A DNA stretch of 64,000 nucleotides. Source: Clostridiaceae bacterium OM02-2AC (GTDB taxonomy: Bacteria; Bacillota_I; Bacilli_A; Erysipelotrichales; Erysipelotrichaceae). Location: assembly GCA_003481775.1 (NCBI GenBank), contig QULU01000004.1, positions 113,829-177,828 on the forward strand. Direction: 5' to 3'. The translations under genes and the position numbers were made by a program. Under the pieces are notes generated by a model. That model saw only the letters and a program-made list of their open reading frames with translations, was not told the DNA's origin and made no database searches. The first letter of the stretch is position 1, and every line of letters begins with the position of its first letter. Below are positions 61,711 to 64,000 of the stretch, one piece after another.

Positions 61711-64000
61711 TTATGAGTGAGCGGTTTCTGTATTGGTTTCGTTCTCATCCAGTTCTTTCCACTTTCTGCCAAACAGAACGAAGATTACCTGTACGATTAG
61801 GAAGGCTGCCATAAGCAGTGTCCATTTGTCAATCAGAACCATTGGAAGTGTGATATCTTCCGTAAGGAAGAATGCTATTACAGAGACAACTGCTGTTATC
61901 GTGCTTGCTACACGCAGCCATTTTCTTCTCTTATAGCGTTTTGACTGTTCGTCATCATTTCTCATTGCGGAAGTTTTTTCGTCTTCCTCTTCTTCCTCCT
62001 TCTTCAGCTTGGAAAGCAGAAGGAATAGTCCAAGTAGTACCGTACCGCCGGCACAGATCAGATTGATCAATGCCCATTCATTCTGTGATCCGCCACCTTT
62101 TGGAGTAGGGTTTTCCTGAACCTCTGTGCTTTCTCCACCCTGCGGCTGATCAGGATCATCTTCATTCACGATTGGTCCTGGATTCGGTGTTGGTGTTGGA
62201 GTCGGTATTACCGGTACAACAACCGGAGGAATTACCGGAGCTACCGGAGTCACAGGAGCCGCTGGTACCGGAGTACCCGGAGTTGGCGGTGTTACTGCAG
62301 GAGGTGTCGGTGTTACCGGTGTTGGAAGTATCGGAGAAACAACCTCTGCAAAGCCTGCAGTAAATACGGTATCCTCTGTGAAATAGGTGTTTCTCATAGC
62401 GTCTGTATTCACATAAGCGTTGCCATTTGCTGTCCAGCTCATAAAGCTGTACCCATCATTTGCGATAGCATCAACCAACGCCTGTGGTCTTACTGCCGCT
62501 GTTGTATTGTTACCCGGGCGGGTTACATATTCAACAGTTGTGCCTGTAACAGAACCATTGGTATCTGCTACATATTCAAAACGTACCTGATATTTATCCG
62601 GTGTACCATCCGGTGTTGTATCCGGATCCGGCGTACCGCCTTTTGTATCGGCAGAATAATATACGTTGACGATTACATGGTCGCTTTCAACAATCTTTGT
62701 ATCTGCAACTGTAAATACATATCCTGGAATGCTGATTCTGTGTGCTTCACCATACAGATAGGTTCCATGTTCAATATTGTTTACTGTTACAGCTGGAGCA
62801 AGCTCTTCGCCTGTATCTTCGTTGAGGAAACGAACAGCTGCTGCGTAGGTATTGATTGCATGGTTCGCTGTGAATGCAGCTCCTTTGTTTGTAATTTCCA
62901 TATCCTGCTTCGGAGTTTCCGGAGTCCAGTTTACAAAGTGGTATCCGCTATTCGGTGTAGCTGCTGCAATCTGATTCTGTGCAAGCTTACCAGTTCCATC
63001 TTCTGCGTAATTACCCTGTGCATCATAGAGGGTGACATACGTCTTATCGAAGCTGACGGTTCCGTTTACTGCTGCGAATGTGACTACTGCCTGATACTCA
63101 TCCGGTATCTTATCGCCGTTTTCATCTGTACCGAAGTTTGCTGTGTATTCACCAGCTACATTCAGTCCATCTACCTTTGCCGGTTTGAATTCTTCATCCC
63201 AGCTGACGATCGTACCTTCTGCGTTCGTCCAGTTCTTGAATGCATAGCCTTCACTTGCTTCTGCTTTGCTTCCCTTTACGGTTCCGGTTACTGGCTTGAC
63301 TTCATCCTTCGCATTGGTTACAGTTCCCATAGTTTCATCATTTGATTTATATGAGATCGTTACCTCTGCATCTTCCTCGAAGTATGCTAAGAAGGTTGTA
63401 TCTTCTTCATATTTTGCTTTTCTCAATGCTTCATCTGTTGCGAAATCGTTCGTTCCATCATTCCACTTCTGGAAATGATAGCCCTTATCAGCTTTCACGG
63501 TGGATGGCTGTGTTGGGTGTGCGTCGATCGCTACAGGTTTGTTGTTTTCAATGACCAGCTTACCATTTTCAACTTCATACTTGTTGATCCATTCAACGGT
63601 TGTTCCACTCACCGTTCCCTTTTGGTCTGCTGCTGCCTGATAGGTGTATTTCACCTGATACTCATCCGGAATCTTATCGCCGTTTTCATCTGTACCGAAG
63701 TTTGCTGTGTATTCACCAGCTACATTCAGTCCATCTACCTTTGCCGGTTTGAATTCTTCATCCCAGCTGACGATCGTACCTTCTGCGTTCGTCCAGTTCT
63801 TGAATGCATAGCCTTCACTTGCTTCTGCTTTGCTTCCCTTTACGGTTCCGGTTACTGGCTTGACTTCATCCTTCGCATTGGTTACAGTTCCCATATTTTC
63901 ATCATTTGATTTATATGAGATCGTTATCTCAGCATCTTCCTCGAAGTATGCGGAGAAGGTTGTATCTTCTTCATATTTTGCTTTTCTCAATGCTTCATCT
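61711..64000 (-). CDS. C-terminal part of a large repeat-containing surface protein
   Basis: The frame is open through the window edge, so at least 763 residues of a larger protein are visible. It consists of InlB B-repeat/MucBP-like beta-rich modules (recurring YHFxxW and AFKNWTNAEG, FTANHA, TYAAAVRFLNEDTGEELAP) with near-identical tandem copies at 188-residue spacing. A proline/threonine-rich spacer follows (about residues 555-620 of the visible part). The end is not LPXTG: it has QNEWALINLICAGG and three hydrophobic segments with a charged cytoplasmic tail. The protein is thus membrane-anchored, with the repeats reaching out through the wall. Adhesion is a likely but unproven role. Confidence 0.85.
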   Translation of the reverse strand, partial: DEALRKAKYEEDTTFSAYFEEDAEITISYKSNDENMGTVTNAKDEVKPVTGTVKGSKAEASEGYAFKNWTNAEGTIVSWDEEFKPAKVDGLNVAGEYTANFGTDENGDKIPDEYQVKYTYQAAADQKGTVSGTTVEWINKYEVENGKLVIENNKPVAIDAHPTQPSTVKADKGYHFQKWNDGTNDFATDEALRKAKYEEDTTFLAYFEEDAEVTISYKSNDETMGTVTNAKDEVKPVTGTVKGSKAEASEGYAFKNWTNAEGTIVSWDEEFKPAKVDGLNVAGEYTANFGTDENGDKIPDEYQAVVTFAAVNGTVSFDKTYVTLYDAQGNYAEDGTGKLAQNQIAAATPNSGYHFVNWTPETPKQDMEITNKGAAFTANHAINTYAAAVRFLNEDTGEELAPAVTVNNIEHGTYLYGEAHRISIPGYVFTVADTKIVESDHVIVNVYYSADTKGGTPDPDTTPDGTPDKYQVRFEYVADTNGSVTGTTVEYVTRPGNNTTAAVRPQALVDAIANDGYSFMSWTANGNAYVNTDAMRNTYFTEDTVFTAGFAEVVSPILPTPVTPTPPAVTPPTPGTPVPAAPVTPVAPVIPPVVVPVIPTPTPTPNPGPIVNEDDPDQPQGGESTEVQENPTPKGGGSQNEWALINLICAGGTVLLGLFLLLSKLKKEEEEEDEKTSAMRNDDEQSKRYKRRKWLRVASTITAVVSVIAFFLTEDITLPMVLIDKWTLLMAAFLIVQVIFVLFGRKWKELDENETNTETAHS
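63091..63436 (-). repeat. Copy 1 of a 564-bp tandem repeat unit in the surface protein gene
   Basis: This segment is almost identical to 63655-64000 at an offset of exactly 564 bases (188 codons). Only a handful of substitutions are seen, for example at ATAGTTTC/ATATTTTC. Near-identity at DNA level shows recent duplication or gene conversion. Confidence 0.9.
63655..64000 (-). repeat. Copy 2 of the 564-bp tandem repeat unit, cut by the window edge
   Basis: This is the second copy of the unit at 63091, continuing beyond the window. Further copies are likely upstream in the gene. Confidence 0.9.

Noticed and set aside
62161..62340. Repetitive GTNACCGG-like motif that first looked like a DNA repeat array
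   Set aside because: It is the codon pattern of the proline/threonine/valine-rich spacer of the surface protein, not a CRISPR or other array.

Overview
The window is a stretch of bacterial chromosome from a mid-GC Firmicute. Strong AGGAGG-type ribosome binding sites, many PTS operons, a T-box leader and an rpmE-tdk pair all fit. An Erysipelotrichia member of the Clostridium innocuum type is my best guess, but that is inference from gene content and style, not from a marker gene. Most genes lie on the minus strand in compact, overlapping operons. One complete insertion sequence (IS110 type) is present. There is no CRISPR array, prophage, rRNA or tRNA gene that I can see.

1-9.6 kb: housekeeping and small-molecule genes (YigZ-type protein, a CpeT-like protein, Nudix hydrolase, MTA/SAH nucleosidase), an ECF sigma factor with a membrane anti-sigma partner, the IS110 transposase with a candidate guide-RNA flank, then an Lrp-type regulator coupled to a PLP aminotransferase. 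9.7-17 kb: an unknown protein, a MATE exporter, a candidate small RNA, an orphan PRD regulator, a HAD phosphatase/iron alcohol dehydrogenase pair and a fructose-6-phosphate-aldolase-like protein.

17-26.3 kb is the most distinctive region. It is an 11-gene minus-strand operon: a galactitol-type PTS with EIIA, two tandem EIIBs and EIIC, two separate DhaK/DhaL kinase pairs, a class II aldolase, a histidine-type phosphatase and its own PRD/EIIB/EIIA regulator. It is read from a single strong promoter overlapped by a cre-like site. It looks like a carbohydrate pathway whose substrate I cannot name. 26.6-35.4 kb: tdk, rpmE, a PD-(D/E)XK nuclease-family protein, a YtrA-type regulator with an ABC exporter, a DUF1266/DUF2185 protein, and two coupled MerR regulators that each end in a membrane helix.

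34.6-38.6 kb is a maltose-type PTS operon (EIICB, 6-phospho-alpha-glucosidase, RpiR regulator). 38.8-41 kb holds a 31-residue membrane protein, a deoxyribosyltransferase-like protein, a flavodoxin-like protein and a decayed AbiE-type toxin-antitoxin pair. 41-48 kb is a second galactitol/ascorbate-style PTS operon with two EIIAs, EIIB, EIIC and an oxidoreductase, under another PRD regulator. 48-55 kb: an LCP cell-wall enzyme, a lipoprotein, an AlaX-like editing protein, an RNA/DNA methyltransferase and ndk. 55-60.1 kb is a methionine operon (activation-domain protein, B12-dependent MetH lacking that domain, a homocysteine methyltransferase-MetF fusion) controlled by a well-formed methionine-type T-box. 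The window ends in a patatin-like protein, a small unknown protein and the C-terminal part of a large repeat-containing surface protein that runs off the edge.
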